The notes under the pieces: generated by a model
Databases searched by the model: none
What the model saw: only the letters and a program-made list of their open reading frames with translations
Told to the model about the DNA's origin: nothing
Origin: Thiomonas bhubaneswarensis
GTDB taxonomy: Bacteria; Pseudomonadota; Gammaproteobacteria; Burkholderiales; Burkholderiaceae_C
Direction of reading: 5' to 3'
Length of the DNA stretch: 64,000 nucleotides
Assembly (NCBI RefSeq): GCF_001418255.1
Contig: NZ_LIPV01000001.1
Coordinates: forward strand, 62,001 to 126,000
Part shown: piece after piece, positions 1-9,832 of the stretch
Position numbering within the stretch: the stretch's first letter is position 1
Layout of the letters: every line of letters starts with the position of its first letter
Position numbers and translations under genes: made by a program

Positions 1-446
1 GCGCCGAGCTGCTGGGCGACACGGAAGGTGAAGATCTCGCGCTCATCGGCAGCTCGCTCGGCGGGTTTTATGCCACGCATCTGGCGCATACCCTGGGTAG
101 CCGCGCGGCGCTGCTCAACCCTGCGGTCGATCCGGCGCGCGATCTGCGCACGCAGATCGGCACGCTAACCGCCTGGCACGACCCGTCGCTGTCGTTCACC
201 TTTACCGCCGCGCATGTCGAGGAACTGCACGCGCTGGAAGTCGGCGACCTGAGCCAGCCCGTCCCGAACCCGCAACACTACTTTGTGATCATCGCCCAGG
301 GCGACGAAGTGCTCGACTGGCGCGAGATGGCCGCCCGCTACCGGGGCGCACACTGCACCGTGCTGCCTGGTGGCGACCACGCTCTTTCCGACTACGCCGA
401 GCACCATCTCGACGCCGTGTTGCGCTGGTGCCTGGGAACCTGATCA
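1..446 (+). CDS. YqiA-like alpha/beta-hydrolase esterase, 3' part
   Basis: The reading frame is open from the window edge (codons begin at base 3) to TGA at 444-446, giving about 147 C-terminal residues. It contains a nucleophile elbow GSSLGG, an acid-region motif GDEVLDW and a late histidine in [10 protein letters not shown], the expected Ser-Asp-His order of a small alpha/beta hydrolase. This pattern matches the YqiA esterase family, cytosolic enzymes that cleave short acyl esters. The start lies outside the window. It reads in the same direction as the SDR gene 22 bp downstream and may be the first visible gene of that operon. The family call is good; the true substrate is unknown. Confidence 0.75.
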
Positions 447-468
447 ACGCCTTTCAAGCCAACTCATC

Positions 469-1209
469 ATGCGACTTCAAGACCACATCGCTCTCATCAC
501 CGGCGCGGCGCAAGGCATCGGCCTGGCCACCGCGCGAAAATTCGCCGCCGAAGGCGCCAGCCTGGTGCTGTGCGACCGCAACGCTGACACGCTGGAACCG
601 GTCGCCGCCGAGCTGCGAGCTGGCGGCACCCAGGTGCTGACACAGGCGCTGGACGTGGGCGATCGCGCCGCGTTCACCGCGCTGGTCGATGCCGCCATTG
701 CCCGCTTCGGCCGCATCGACACCCTGATCAACAACGCCGGCATTACCCGCGACGCCCGGCTGGTAAAAATGACCGACGAGCAGTTCGACGCCGTGATCGA
801 TGTCAACCTGCGCGCGGTGTTCCGCTGCACCCAGATCGTCTCTCCGCACATGATCGAGCGCGGCAGCGGCTGCATCCTCAGCGCCTCCAGCGTGGTCGGG
901 CTCTACGGCAATTTCGGCCAGACCAACTACGCCGCCACCAAGGCTGGCATCATCGCCATGACCAAGACATGGGCGCGCGAGCTCGGGCCCAAGGGCGTTC
1001 GCGTCAACGCCGTGGCGCCGGGCTTCATCCAGACGCCCATGCTCGCCACCATTCCCGACAAGGTGATGACGCAAATGGCCGAGCGCGTGCCGCTGCGCCG
1101 CCTCGGCCAGGCCGGAGAAATTGCCAGTGTCTACGCCTTTCTCGCCAGCAGGGATGCCAGCTACATCAGCGGCGCGGTGATCGAAGTCGACGGCGGCATG
1201 ACTCTATGA
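469..1209 (+). CDS. FabG-like short-chain dehydrogenase/reductase
   Basis: A 246-residue classical SDR. The NAD(P)-binding motif TGAAQGIG lies at residues 11-18, NNAG at 88-91, and the catalytic Ser141, Tyr154 and Lys158 in the usual YxxxK arrangement. The C-terminus ends in the FabG-like [11 protein letters not shown] pattern. It most likely reduces a 3-oxoacyl-ACP or acetoacetyl-CoA type substrate with NADPH; sequence alone does not separate FabG from PhaB-type enzymes. An upstream in-frame extension exists, but the ATG at 469 gives the normal SDR N-terminus [12 protein letters not shown]. The stop overlaps the start of the next gene (ATGA), so the two are probably translationally coupled. 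Confidence 0.85.
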   Translation: MRLQDHIALITGAAQGIGLATARKFAAEGASLVLCDRNADTLEPVAAELRAGGTQVLTQALDVGDRAAFTALVDAAIARFGRIDTLINNAGITRDARLVKMTDEQFDAVIDVNLRAVFRCTQIVSPHMIERGSGCILSASSVVGLYGNFGQTNYAATKAGIIAMTKTWARELGPKGVRVNAVAPGFIQTPMLATIPDKVMTQMAERVPLRRLGQAGEIASVYAFLASRDASYISGAVIEVDGGMTL

Positions 1210-3263
1210 ACGTGCTGTTCGAAGACGGCGGCAAGTTTCACGCCGGGCGCATCATGAGCGAGGCCGAGGCCAGCCTTCAGGTCGAGCTCGACTCGGGCAA
1301 GCGGCAGAAGATCAAGTCGGCGCAGGCGCTGGTGCGCTTCGACAAGCCGACGCCCGCCGAGCTGATGGCCTGGGCCCAGGCCCAGCAGGAAGAGCTCGAC
1401 CTGGACCTGCTCTGGGAATTCGCGCCAGAAGACGAGTTCGCCTTCGACCAGGTCGCCGCCGATTACTACGGCGGCACGCCCGACGCCGGGCAGCGCGCGG
1501 CCATCCTGCTGCGGCTGTTCGGAGCGCCGCATTATTTCCAGCGGCGCGGCCGCGGCGGGCAGTTTCGCAAGGCTCCCGCGGCGCAGGTGCAGGCGGCGCT
1601 GGCGGCCATCGCCCGCAAGCAGGAGCAGTTGCGCCAGATCGACGCCTTCGCTGCCGAGCTTGCTGCCGGGCGCTGCCCGAGCGACATCGCCGACAAGCTC
1701 TATGCCATTCTGTTCCGCCCCGACAAGAACAGCGTGGAGTTCAAGGCCGTGGCGCAGGCGGTCAAGAACACCGGACGCGGCGCCCTCACCCTGCTGCGCG
1801 ATGCCGGGGCCATCACCTCGGCATGGCGCTTCCACATGCAGCGCTTCCTGATGGAGCGCTTTCCCAAGGGCACCGCGTTTCCCGAGCTGCCCATTCCGCC
1901 TGTCAGCGACCTGCTGCCGCTGGCCGCGGCGCCTGCTTTCAGCATCGACGACTCGGCCACCACCGAGATCGACGACGCCTTCTCGCTGCAATGGCTCGAC
2001 GACGGTCGGGTGCGGCTGGGCATTCACATCGCCGCCCCGGCGCTGGCGCTGACGCGCGACTCCGACTGGGAACGGGTCGCGCGCAACCGGCTGTCCACCG
2101 TCTACATGCCTGGCGACAAGATCACCATGCTGCCCGACGCGCTGGTGCAGGCTTTCACGCTGGAGGCCGGACGCGACTGCCCGGCGCTGTCGCTGTATTG
2201 CACCGTCGGCCCGGACCTGCAGCCCGCCGACTTCGAGACCAGGGTGGAGCAGGTGCGCATAGCCAGCAATCTGCGCCACGACCAGCTCGATGCCGTGGTC
2301 ACCGAGGAGGCTCTTGCCGCAGACCCGGCGGCGCAAAGCTACCCGCATGCCAGGGAACTCGTCTGGCTTTGGACCTTCGCACAGGCGCTGAAAAAAGGCC
2401 GCGAGCAGGTGCGCGGCAAGCCTGAACGCGCGGGCGGCGTGGACTACACCTTCCGCATCGACGGCCTGGAGCAAGGCGCCGAGACCGCCACCGTGCGCAT
2501 TGAACCGCGCCGTCGCGGCGCGCCGCTGGACACCATCGTCGCCGAGCTGATGATTCTGGCCAACGCCACCTGGGGCGGCTGGCTGGCCGAGCTGGGCATG
2601 CCCGGCATCTACCGCAGCCAGAGCGGCTTCGGCGCCAATCTGCGCACCCGCATGGGTCTGAAGCCCGCGCCGCACCAAGGCCTGGGCGTGGCGCAGTATG
2701 CCTGGTGCACCTCGCCGCTGCGGCGCTACGTCGATCTGCTCAACCAGGGCCAGCTCATCGCCTGCGCGCGCTTCGGCAAGACCGCGCTGCTGCAGGCGCC
2801 GTTCAAGCCGCGCGACCCGCTGCTGTTCGCCATCGTCGAGTCGTTCGAAGACACCTACAAGGCCTACGCCACCCATCAGTCGGCGCTGGAGCGCTACTGG
2901 ACGCTGCGCTATCTGGCGCAGGAAAAGCTCGACACCTTCGACGCCGCCGTGCTGCGCGAGGGCGCGGTGCGCGTGGACGGCCTGCCGCTGGTGTTCACCG
3001 CCGTAGGGGCGCAAGACCTGCCGCGCAACACCCGGGTGCGCGTGCAGATCACCGGCACCGATCTCATCACCCTGGAGGTGTTTGGCCGGGTGATCGGCCA
3101 GATCGAAGCGCCGCAGCAAACTGCACAGGCCGATGCCGGCATCAGCGCCGACACGGAGGAGGAAGAAGACGCCGTGGCCCTGGCCGCCCCGATCAGCGTC
3201 GCCGTGGACACCGAGGAGGCCGAAGCCGAGCCTGGCGCCGACGCCTCCCGGCAGGCTTCGTAG
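1206..3263 (+). CDS. RNB-domain exoribonuclease (RNase II family)
   Basis: A 685-residue protein with the RNB catalytic core: the acidic cluster [14 protein letters not shown], about 245 residues from the start, supplies the metal-binding aspartates, followed by GIHIAAPA. It degrades single-stranded RNA 3' to 5' in the cytosol. The N-terminal region is not a standard cold-shock pair and the C-terminus ends in an acidic, Ala/Glu-rich tail (about residues 630-685). The start is the ATG that overlaps the SDR stop. A longer in-frame extension upstream would read through the SDR gene and is Arg-rich nonsense. Likely an RNase II-type protein rather than full RNase R, which is longer. Confidence 0.88.
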   Translation: MNVLFEDGGKFHAGRIMSEAEASLQVELDSGKRQKIKSAQALVRFDKPTPAELMAWAQAQQEELDLDLLWEFAPEDEFAFDQVAADYYGGTPDAGQRAAILLRLFGAPHYFQRRGRGGQFRKAPAAQVQAALAAIARKQEQLRQIDAFAAELAAGRCPSDIADKLYAILFRPDKNSVEFKAVAQAVKNTGRGALTLLRDAGAITSAWRFHMQRFLMERFPKGTAFPELPIPPVSDLLPLAAAPAFSIDDSATTEIDDAFSLQWLDDGRVRLGIHIAAPALALTRDSDWERVARNRLSTVYMPGDKITMLPDALVQAFTLEAGRDCPALSLYCTVGPDLQPADFETRVEQVRIASNLRHDQLDAVVTEEALAADPAAQSYPHARELVWLWTFAQALKKGREQVRGKPERAGGVDYTFRIDGLEQGAETATVRIEPRRRGAPLDTIVAELMILANATWGGWLAELGMPGIYRSQSGFGANLRTRMGLKPAPHQGLGVAQYAWCTSPLRRYVDLLNQGQLIACARFGKTALLQAPFKPRDPLLFAIVESFEDTYKAYATHQSALERYWTLRYLAQEKLDTFDAAVLREGAVRVDGLPLVFTAVGAQDLPRNTRVRVQITGTDLITLEVFGRVIGQIEAPQQTAQADAGISADTEEEEDAVALAAPISVAVDTEEAEAEPGADASRQAS

Positions 3264-3293
3264 AATCGCCGCCTCTGCCCTGCCGCCACCGCC

Positions 3294-4178
3294 GTGCCCG
3301 CCTTGAGTCTGCGCTCCTTCAGCCCCCTGCAATGGGCCCTCATCGCCTCAATCGGGGTGCATGTGGCCCTGCTGAGCCTGCGCTTTGCCGCGCCGCAGAC
3401 CTTCAACCGCATGTTCGACAACGCGCCACTGGACGTGGTGCTGGTCAACCAGCGCACCGAAGATGCGCCAACCAAACCGCAGGCCATCGCCCAAGCCAAC
3501 CTCGACGGCGGCGGCGACGCCAACAAGGGCCTGGCCACCACGCCGCTGCCCTTCACCGCGGATGTCTCGCACGGCGACGCCGCAGTCCATCAGCAACGCA
3601 GCCTGTCCGAACTTGAGCAGAAGCAGCAACAGTTGCTCACCCAGGTGCGGCAGCAGATCGTGCAGCTGGCCCAGACCGTCCGGCAGGAGAGCAATCCTGA
3701 AAAACAGCAGGCTCTGGAGGAGAAGCGCCGCCAGTTGCTCGACATGCTCGGCGCCATCGAGCGCCAGATCAGGCAGCAGAACGCCAAGCCGCGACGCCGC
3801 TTCATCGGCCCGTCCACGCGCGAAGCCGCCTACGCGCTGTATTACGACAAGCTGCGCACCAAAATCGAAACCCTGGGCACCCGCGAGTTTCCGCAAAGCG
3901 GCGGCAACAAGCTGTATGGCAGCCTGATCATGTCGATCACCATCGCTGCCGACGGACGCCTCGTTGCCGCCGACGTGGTGCAGAGTTCGGGCAACCCCAC
4001 CCTCGATCGTCAGGCCCGCGCCATCGTCGAAGCGGCGCAGCCCTACGGCCGCTTCACCGACGCCATGCTCCGGCAGGCCGATCAGATCGTGGTGATCTCG
4101 CGATTTCGCTTCACCCGCGATCAAGGCCTGGAAACCGCCGTCCAGGCTCCGCAGAGCCCGGAGCAAGCTGCCCCATGA
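3294..4178 (+). CDS. TonB-like energy transducer with Gln-rich coiled coil
   Basis: 294 residues with a GTG start. One N-terminal membrane segment (about residues 12-30) anchors it in the inner membrane. It is followed by a spacer, a Gln/Glu-rich coiled coil (about 100-165) and a TonB C-terminal domain with the pattern YGSLIMSITIAADGRLVAADVVQSSGNPTLDRQA. TonB domains contact outer-membrane receptors in the periplasm. No ExbB, ExbD or receptor gene is nearby. It sits in a housekeeping run between an RNase and aroE, so its role may be structural or envelope-related rather than siderophore uptake. The family assignment of the C-terminal domain is good; the partner is unknown. Confidence 0.75.
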   Translation: MPALSLRSFSPLQWALIASIGVHVALLSLRFAAPQTFNRMFDNAPLDVVLVNQRTEDAPTKPQAIAQANLDGGGDANKGLATTPLPFTADVSHGDAAVHQQRSLSELEQKQQQLLTQVRQQIVQLAQTVRQESNPEKQQALEEKRRQLLDMLGAIERQIRQQNAKPRRRFIGPSTREAAYALYYDKLRTKIETLGTREFPQSGGNKLYGSLIMSITIAADGRLVAADVVQSSGNPTLDRQARAIVEAAQPYGRFTDAMLRQADQIVVISRFRFTRDQGLETAVQAPQSPEQAAP

Positions 4179-4194
4179 CCCGGGAGACCGATTG

Positions 4195-5049
4195 ATGACT
4201 GCGCTTTACGCCGTGTTCGGCAACCCAATAGCCCACAGCCGCTCGCCGCGCATCCATGCCCTGTTCGCACAGCAGACCGGCGTGTCGCTGCGCTACGAGG
4301 CGCGGCTCGCGCCCATCGACGGCCTGGACGCCGCGCTCGACGCCTTTCATGACGAGGGCGGCTGCGGCGCCAACATCACCGTGCCCTTCAAGTTCGACGC
4401 CTGGCGTCTGTGCTCCCGCCGCAGCCCGGCGGCGCAACTCGCCCAGGCGGTCAACACCATCGGCTGGGACGAAGGCGGCCTGTGGGGCGACAACACCGAC
4501 GGCATCGGCCTGATACGCGATCTGGCGCGCGTGCTCGCCGCCGATGCCCACACCCCGCTGCAAGGCCAGCGGCTGCTGCTGCTCGGCGCCGGCGGGGCGG
4601 CCAGCGGCGTGCTCGGCCCGCTGATCACGGCCGGCACGCGCGTCATCGCGCTGTGGAATCGCAGCGCCGACAAGGCGCAGGCGCTGGCCGCGCGCCACAG
4701 CGCCCTGGCCATGCAACACGGCGTCGATCTGCAGGTGGTGCAGGGGCCGCCCTCGCGCTGGGCCGACGGCGTCATCAACGCCACCTCGGCCAGCCTGGGG
4801 GGCAGCTCGCTCGACTTGCCCGAGGGCGTGCTGCACGCAGGCAACTGGGCCTACGACATGATGTACGGCGCGCACGATACGCCCTTCGTCGCCCAGGCCC
4901 GCGCCGCAGGCGCGCGCGCGTGGGATGGTCTGGGCATGCTGGTCGAGCAGGCGGCGCAGAGCTACACCCTGTGGCATGGCGAAGCGCCGGACACCGCCCC
5001 GGTGCTCGCCACACTGCGCGCCGAAATCACCGCCTCCGCCACGTCCTGA
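4195..5049 (+). CDS. aroE: Shikimate dehydrogenase
   Basis: 284 residues. AroE reduces 3-dehydroshikimate to shikimate with NADPH in aromatic amino-acid synthesis. Visible motifs are the substrate-binding FGNPIAHSRSP near residue 8, the catalytic lysine Lys66 in NITVPFKFDAW, NTDGIG for shikimate binding, the nucleotide loop GAGGAASGV and the late NATSASLGG. A TTG directly precedes the ATG chosen here; the ATG is the more likely start. It is co-directional with the TonB-like gene 16 bp upstream and mtgA 2 bp downstream, an aroE-mtgA pairing common in Burkholderiales. Confidence 0.95.
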   Translation: MTALYAVFGNPIAHSRSPRIHALFAQQTGVSLRYEARLAPIDGLDAALDAFHDEGGCGANITVPFKFDAWRLCSRRSPAAQLAQAVNTIGWDEGGLWGDNTDGIGLIRDLARVLAADAHTPLQGQRLLLLGAGGAASGVLGPLITAGTRVIALWNRSADKAQALAARHSALAMQHGVDLQVVQGPPSRWADGVINATSASLGGSSLDLPEGVLHAGNWAYDMMYGAHDTPFVAQARAAGARAWDGLGMLVEQAAQSYTLWHGEAPDTAPVLATLRAEITASATS

Positions 5050-5051
5050 CC

Positions 5052-5768
5052 ATGGTCAAGAGAGCTTCCGCGCCGCTGTGGCGCCGTTTGCTGTGGCTGT
5101 TCTTCCTCTCAGGCGTGGTGCTGCAGGCCTATTTCGCCCTTCGCATCGCGCTGTGGACGGTCATTCCGCCCTCCAGCACCACCTTCATGCGCGCAGCCGA
5201 GTTGCGCATCCTCAAAAGTGGCGACAAGGTCGAGTGGCAGCACGACTGGGTGCCTTACGACGCCATCAGCCCGCACCTCAAACGCGCCGTCGTCGCCTCC
5301 GAGGATGCGACCTTCCTCACCAACGACGGCGTGGACTGGGACGCCATCCAAAACGCCTGGGACCGCAACCACAGCAGGCGCAATGAGCGCAGCGGCAAAA
5401 TCGTCGGCGGCTCCACCATCACCCAGCAACTCGCCAAAAACCTGTTTCTCTCCCCCGAGCGCGACTATCTGCGCAAGGGCCAGGAGCTGATCATCACCTT
5501 CATGCTCGAAGGCATTCTGGGCAAGCGCCGCATTCTGGAGATCTACCTCAACAGCGTGGAATGGGGCAACGGCATTTACGGCGCGCAAGCCGCGGCGCAA
5601 ACCTACTTTCACACCAGCGCCGCCCGCCTGAGCCCGGCGCAGGCCGCGCGGCTGGCCGTCATGCTGCCCGCGCCGCGCATCTATCAGAAGCGCCTGTATT
5701 CGCCGTATATGAACGGCCGCACCGCGGTGATCGCCGCGCGCATGTGGGACGTGCAGATACCGCGTTGA
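5052..5768 (+). CDS. mtgA: Monofunctional biosynthetic peptidoglycan transglycosylase
   Basis: 238 residues, the usual MtgA length. A membrane anchor occupies about residues 12-35, followed by a family 51 glycosyltransferase domain. The catalytic glutamate Glu84 lies in VVASEDATF and a second signature is GGSTITQQLAKNLFL. It polymerises lipid II into glycan strands on the periplasmic face of the inner membrane and lacks a transpeptidase domain. The start at 5052 follows the aroE stop by two bases, which implies a shared transcript. Its 3' end converges on hemL with a 33-bp gap. Confidence 0.95.
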   Translation: MVKRASAPLWRRLLWLFFLSGVVLQAYFALRIALWTVIPPSSTTFMRAAELRILKSGDKVEWQHDWVPYDAISPHLKRAVVASEDATFLTNDGVDWDAIQNAWDRNHSRRNERSGKIVGGSTITQQLAKNLFLSPERDYLRKGQELIITFMLEGILGKRRILEIYLNSVEWGNGIYGAQAAAQTYFHTSAARLSPAQAARLAVMLPAPRIYQKRLYSPYMNGRTAVIAARMWDVQIPR

Positions 5769-5801
5769 ACCCGGAGAGTTTTTAAGACAGCGTCGCGGCC
5801 T

Positions 5802-7091
5802 TCAGCCGCGCGCCAGTTCGGCAAACGCGGCGTCGGCCGCGCTCAGAGTCGCCTCGATTTCTACATCGCCATGCGCCGCCGAGACAAACCCGGCCTCGAA
5901 CATGCTCGGCGCCAGATACACGCCGCGATCGAGCATGGCGTGGAAGAAGCGCTTGAACACCTCGACATCGGCATCGGCCATGTCGGGATAGTTCTGCGGA
6001 AGCCGGGTGGAGAAATAGAAGCCGAACATGCCTCCTTCCGAGTCGGTGCAAAACGGCACGCCGTGCCGCGCTGCGGCTGCCTCCAGGCCGCGCATCAGCT
6101 TCTGCGTCGTGGCGCTCAGACGCTCGTAGAACCCGGGCTGCTGGATCAGGCGCAACTGCGCCATGCCCGCGGCGACGGCCAGGGGATTGCCCGACAACGT
6201 CCCCGCCTGATAGACCGACCCCAGCGGCGACAGCTTGGCCATCACGTCCGCCCGGCCGCCGAAAGCCGCCAACGGCATGCCGCCGCCGATCACCTTGCCC
6301 ATCACCACCATGTCGGGCCGAATGCCGTAGACCTGTTGCGCCCCGCCCAGTGCCACGCGGAATCCGGTCATCACCTCGTCCCACACCAGCATGGCGCCAT
6401 GCTCGGTGCACAGCGCGCGCAGCCGCTGGTGCCAGGCCTGCGTGCCCCGGATGAAGTTCATATTGCCAGCGATGGGCTCGACGATGACGCAGGCGATCTC
6501 GCTGCCGCGCTTGGCGAACAACTCTTCGATCTGGGCGATGTTGTTGAACTCCAGCACCAGGGTGTGCTTGGCCAGATCGGCCGGCACACCGCCCGAACTC
6601 GGGTTGCCGAAGGTGAGCAGGCCCGAGCCCGCCTTGACCAGCAGGCTGTCGGCATGGCCGTGATAACAGCCCTCGAACTTGACGATGGCATCACGCCCGG
6701 TGAAGCCGCGCGCTAGGCGGATGGCGCTCATGCCGGCCTCGGTGCCGCTGGACACCAGCCGCACCTGCTCCACCGCTGGCATGAGCTTGCAGATCGCCTC
6801 GGCCATGTCGATTTCGTCGGCGGTGGGCGCGCCGAAGCTCAGCGAGCGCGTGGCAGCCTTCTGCACCGCGGCGGTCACCTCCGGGTGGGCATGGCCGACG
6901 ATCATCGGCCCCCACGAGCCGATGTAGTCGATGTAGCGCGTGCCCTCGGCGTCGATCATGTAGGGCCCTTCAGCGCGGTCGATGAAGCGCGGCACGCCGC
7001 CGACCTGGCGAAAGGCGCGCACGGGCGAGTTCACGCCGCCGGGAATGGTGCGCTGGGCGCGGTCGAACAGTTGCTGATTGGTGATGGACAT
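5802..7091 (-). CDS. hemL: Glutamate-1-semialdehyde 2,1-aminomutase
   Basis: 429 residues, full length. It converts glutamate-1-semialdehyde to 5-aminolevulinate, the first committed tetrapyrrole precursor in the C5 pathway. The PLP lysine is Lys266 in [16 protein letters not shown]. Other class III aminotransferase marks are [21 protein letters not shown] and the cofactor aspartate in [10 protein letters not shown] heme supply role fits the cytochrome c, SCO1 and heme O synthase genes elsewhere in the window, although these are not linked in an operon. Divided from the thiD-like gene upstream by about 120 bp, so it may have its own promoter. Confidence 0.96.
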   Translation of the reverse strand: MSITNQQLFDRAQRTIPGGVNSPVRAFRQVGGVPRFIDRAEGPYMIDAEGTRYIDYIGSWGPMIVGHAHPEVTAAVQKAATRSLSFGAPTADEIDMAEAICKLMPAVEQVRLVSSGTEAGMSAIRLARGFTGRDAIVKFEGCYHGHADSLLVKAGSGLLTFGNPSSGGVPADLAKHTLVLEFNNIAQIEELFAKRGSEIACVIVEPIAGNMNFIRGTQAWHQRLRALCTEHGAMLVWDEVMTGFRVALGGAQQVYGIRPDMVVMGKVIGGGMPLAAFGGRADVMAKLSPLGSVYQAGTLSGNPLAVAAGMAQLRLIQQPGFYERLSATTQKLMRGLEAAAARHGVPFCTDSEGGMFGFYFSTRLPQNYPDMADADVEVFKRFFHAMLDRGVYLAPSMFEAGFVSAAHGDVEIEATLSAADAAFAELARG

Positions 7092-7211
7092 GGTGCTCTT
7101 TCTTGAATGGACATCGCCCCGACGAGCAGGGCGATGGAAGTCAAATGGAAAGCGAATGAGATACCGACGTCAGTCAGGCGCGCTGGCCCGGAATGCCGAA
7201 CGCCTCGCGGA

Positions 7212-8078
7212 TCACTGCAAGGTCGGCGTGCCCGGCTCGCCAGGCATCTCGTCGTCCTCTTCGGTGGGCTGGGCCCAGAAGAAACGGTCGGGAACGACCT
7301 GGCCCATGCCCGGGCGGTAGCCGAAATCGAGGCAGTGATCGAGGTATTCGATGGCCTCGTGCACGGCCTGGTCGAGCTTGGCGCCATTGGCCAGAATCGC
7401 GGTGAGCACCGCCGACAAGGTATCGCCGGCACCGGTGAACCCGGCCTCGAACAGCTCGAAGCTCTCGCGCAGCAACACGCGCCTGGGGCTCATCAGCACG
7501 TTCTCGACCTTGCCTTCGCTGGCGACGATGCCCGTCACCAGCAGGTACTGCACGCCCAATTGATGCGATTTCTGCATCAGCGCGTCGAGCGTGGGCGGCG
7601 ATTCGCCCTCCCATTCGGGCAGCAGCAACTGAGTGAGCGCGCTCTGGTTGCCGGTGAGCACGCGGGTCTGCGGCAGGATGAGATCCTGCATGGCCTTGAT
7701 GTAGTCGTCGGTCTGAGATTCGTCGAGCACATGGAAATTGCCGGCATAGGTCACGAGCGGCACCTGGCTGTAGTCGGCCAGCAGTTCGGCCACCGCGTTG
7801 ACCACATCGACGCTGCCCAAAAACCCGACTTTCCACGCGGAAATCTCGACATCTTCGAGCACGGCCCGCGCCTGCTCCACCACCGCATCGGCCTCGATCT
7901 CGATCGTGTCGAAGATCTCTGCGGTGTCGCGCACCCAGAGCGCGGTGGTGATGGGCAAGGGATGGCAGCCTACGGCCGAGCACGATGCCAGATCGGCCGC
8001 AAGCCCCGCGCTGCCGCTGGGGTCGGCGGCGTTGAAGAACATCACGGCGGGAGGGGATTCTGTGGATTCGGTCATCAT
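7212..8078 (-). CDS. thiD: Hydroxymethylpyrimidine/phosphomethylpyrimidine kinase (ThiD-like)
   Basis: 288 residues from the ATG at 8078; a second ATG follows immediately and an in-frame extension upstream is unconvincing. It is a ribokinase-fold small-molecule kinase with the N-terminal pattern FNAADPSGSAGLAADLAS and the C-terminal anion-hole/catalytic motif GFTGAGDTLSAV, whose aspartate is the base. ThiD phosphorylates HMP and HMP-P for thiamine synthesis. The middle is more divergent than canonical ThiD, so a related pyridoxine-type kinase cannot be excluded. No other thiamine gene is present in the window. Divergent from rubredoxin across about 155 bp. Confidence 0.82.
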   Translation of the reverse strand: MMTESTESPPAVMFFNAADPSGSAGLAADLASCSAVGCHPLPITTALWVRDTAEIFDTIEIEADAVVEQARAVLEDVEISAWKVGFLGSVDVVNAVAELLADYSQVPLVTYAGNFHVLDESQTDDYIKAMQDLILPQTRVLTGNQSALTQLLLPEWEGESPPTLDALMQKSHQLGVQYLLVTGIVASEGKVENVLMSPRRVLLRESFELFEAGFTGAGDTLSAVLTAILANGAKLDQAVHEAIEYLDHCLDFGYRPGMGQVVPDRFFWAQPTEEDDEMPGEPGTPTLQ

Positions 8079-8232
8079 GACGGCATGGTAGTGCCCAGGC
8101 GCGGCGGCGCAAGCGCGGGCAACCTTCGCCTTGATCTGCCACACGCCTTGCACGGCCGGGCTCTGTGTCTTGGGTCAAAATGCAACATCGACCCCTAGAA
8201 TCGTTGAATCTTCTCTCTGACCCCGATACGCT

Positions 8233-8412
8233 GTGGAAAAACAAGACTATTGCAGTTGGATGTGCCTGATTTGCGGCTTCATTTATTCCGAAGCCGAGGG
8301 CCATCCGGAAAGCGGCATTGCACCAGGCACGCGCTGGGCGGATGTTCCGATGAACTGGACCTGCCCCGAGTGCGGTGCACGCAAAGAAGATTTCGAGATG
8401 GTGCCGGTTTAA
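8233..8412 (+). CDS. rubA: Rubredoxin
   Basis: A 59-residue protein with GTG start. It has the two iron-binding knuckles CLICG (Cys11, Cys14) and CPECG (Cys44, Cys47), and the rubredoxin pattern Y-E-G-PG-W-P-W-CP-C-K-F spread between them (here [35 protein letters not shown]). It is a small cytosolic one-electron carrier built around a Fe(Cys)4 site. A rubredoxin gene directly ahead of pilG is a recurring arrangement in Burkholderiales. The redox partner is not visible here. Recovered by reading the sequence directly, because it is short; very confident of the family. Confidence 0.93.
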   Translation: MEKQDYCSWMCLICGFIYSEAEGHPESGIAPGTRWADVPMNWTCPECGARKEDFEMVPV

Positions 8413-8481
8413 TCGGGAACGGCCAGTCAAAACAGCATCGCAGCAGCGTTTTTCCCTTTTCCTCTATCGCAAAGGATGTGC

Positions 8482-8880
8482 ATGGTTGCGCCTACCAGCC
8501 CATTCAAAGTGTTGGTCATCGATGACAGCAACACCATCCGCCGCAGCGCCGAGATCTTTCTCAAGCAGGCCGGTTACGAGGTGCTGCTGGCCGTTGACGG
8601 CTTCGACGCTCTGTCGAAAGTCAACGACCACCACCCCGATCTGATCTTCTGCGACATCCTCATGCCCCGGCTCGACGGCTACCAGACCGTGGCCGTGATC
8701 CGCCGCAGCGGCAAGTTCACCCACATACCCATGGTCATGTTGTCCAGCAAAGACGGCGTGTTCGACAAGGCCCGTGGCCGCATGGTCGGCGCTCAGGACT
8801 ACCTGACCAAGCCTTTCACCAAAGACCAGTTGCTCGACGCGGTCAAACGCCACCTAAACGCCGCGCTCTCCGGCGCCTGA
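8482..8880 (+). CDS. pilG: Twitching-motility response regulator PilG
   Basis: A single receiver domain of 132 residues. Acidic pocket residues are Asp14-Asp15 in VIDDSNTIRR, the phosphoacceptor is Asp58 in FCDILMPRLDG, and the conserved Lys lies in YLTKPF. It is the CheY-like output of the type IV pilus Chp system. An earlier ATG at 8476 is possible, but the AAAGG box at 8471-8475 would abut it; the box sits six bases before the ATG at 8482, which is therefore preferred. The gene starts the pilG-H-I-J-L run and lies about 70 bp after rubredoxin. Confidence 0.93.
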   Translation: MVAPTSPFKVLVIDDSNTIRRSAEIFLKQAGYEVLLAVDGFDALSKVNDHHPDLIFCDILMPRLDGYQTVAVIRRSGKFTHIPMVMLSSKDGVFDKARGRMVGAQDYLTKPFTKDQLLDAVKRHLNAALSGA

Positions 8881-8900
8881 AGCTCCAAGCCTCGATAGCC

Positions 8901-9266
8901 ATGCCCATCCACAACATTCTCATCGTCGACGATTCCAAGACCGAGCTGTACTTTCTGTCCGACCTGCTCACCAAGCACGGCTACAGCGTGAACACCGCCG
9001 AAAACGGCGAGCAGGCGCTGGCCATGCTGGCCGCCGTCAAGCCCGATCTCATCCTGATGGACGTGGTCATGCCCGGACAGAACGGCTTTCAGCTCACCCG
9101 CCAGATCACCCGCGACCCGGCCTACGCCGGCATTCCCGTCATCATGTGCACCAGCAAGAAGCTCGAAACCGACAAGGTCTGGGCCATGCGCCAGGGTGCG
9201 TCCGACTATGTCATCAAGCCGGTGAATGCCACCGAGCTGCTCGACAAGATTCGCGCCATCGCCTGA
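8901..9266 (+). CDS. pilH: Twitching-motility response regulator PilH
   Basis: 121 residues, a stand-alone receiver. It has LIVDDSKTE with Asp10-Asp11, the phosphoacceptor Asp54 in LMDVVMPGQNG, a conserved Thr in CTSKK and the Lys in YVIKPV. In the Pil-Chp pathway PilH is the second CheY-like protein and is thought to drain or balance phosphate flow relative to PilG. The TSKK-x-ETDKVWAMRQGA stretch is characteristic of PilH rather than PilG. Twenty base pairs separate it from pilG and 19 from pilI, so co-transcription is likely. Confidence 0.94.
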   Translation: MPIHNILIVDDSKTELYFLSDLLTKHGYSVNTAENGEQALAMLAAVKPDLILMDVVMPGQNGFQLTRQITRDPAYAGIPVIMCTSKKLETDKVWAMRQGASDYVIKPVNATELLDKIRAIA

Positions 9267-9285
9267 ACCACGCCCCACTCCTGCC

Positions 9286-9798
9286 ATGTCCAGAGCCTCG
9301 CTGCGTGAATTCCAGACCCACCTCGCCCAACGCCTGACGGCCGCGCAGAGCGGGCAGTCCCCTTCGCGCTGGCTGGCCGTGATGGCGGGACAGTGGCGTC
9401 TGCTGCTGCCGCTCGAGTTTTCCGGCGAGATCTCGCCGATGCAGCACTGCGCCCCGCTGCCCCATGCCCGGCCCTGGTTTCTGGGCCTGGCCAGTCTGCG
9501 CGGACAGGTCTGCGGCATCGTGCATCTGGGTCGCTTTCTGGGTGACATCAGCAGCGCTCTGACGCCGCAGGCGCGGCTGATCCAGTTCGCCTCCGCCCTC
9601 GATCTCAACACGGCCCTGCTGGTCGATCAGCTCGTGGGCCTGCGCAATCCGGACCAGATGCAGAAAGACCCCAGTATCGCTCGCGATGCGTCCCGTCCCT
9701 GGCTGGGCGACGCCTATATCGATGCCGAGCACAAGCTCTGGAACGAGGTCGATCTGCTGGCTCTGGCCGAGAACGAAGCCTTCCTCAACGTCACCTGA
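9286..9798 (+). CDS. pilI: CheW-like adaptor PilI
   Basis: 170 residues with a CheW fold. The N-terminus SLREFQTHLAQRL and the central GLASLRGQVCGIVHLGRFLG are typical of PilI, the adaptor that couples the PilJ receptor to the PilL/ChpA kinase. The start chosen is the ATG at 9286, 19 bp after pilH; a longer in-frame reading would overlap pilH and its extra residues look like antisense-type Pro/Ser filler. No membrane segment is seen. The downstream gap to pilJ (90 bp) contains a perfect inverted repeat. Confidence 0.9.
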   Translation: MSRASLREFQTHLAQRLTAAQSGQSPSRWLAVMAGQWRLLLPLEFSGEISPMQHCAPLPHARPWFLGLASLRGQVCGIVHLGRFLGDISSALTPQARLIQFASALDLNTALLVDQLVGLRNPDQMQKDPSIARDASRPWLGDAYIDAEHKLWNEVDLLALAENEAFLNVT

Positions 9799-9832
9799 GC
9801 CAGCAGATGACGACCTTCGCCTGCTATTTCTC

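Noticed and set aside
969-1205. N-terminal extension of the RNB gene into the SDR gene
   Set aside because: The extension is Arg-rich and antisense-like; the ATG at 1206 overlapping the SDR stop gives a normal N-terminus.
1161-3332. Open frame of 723 codons on the minus strand
   Set aside because: It lies wholly opposite the RNB exoribonuclease gene and reads as low-complexity Gly/Arg/Gln sequence, the usual shadow of GC-rich codons.
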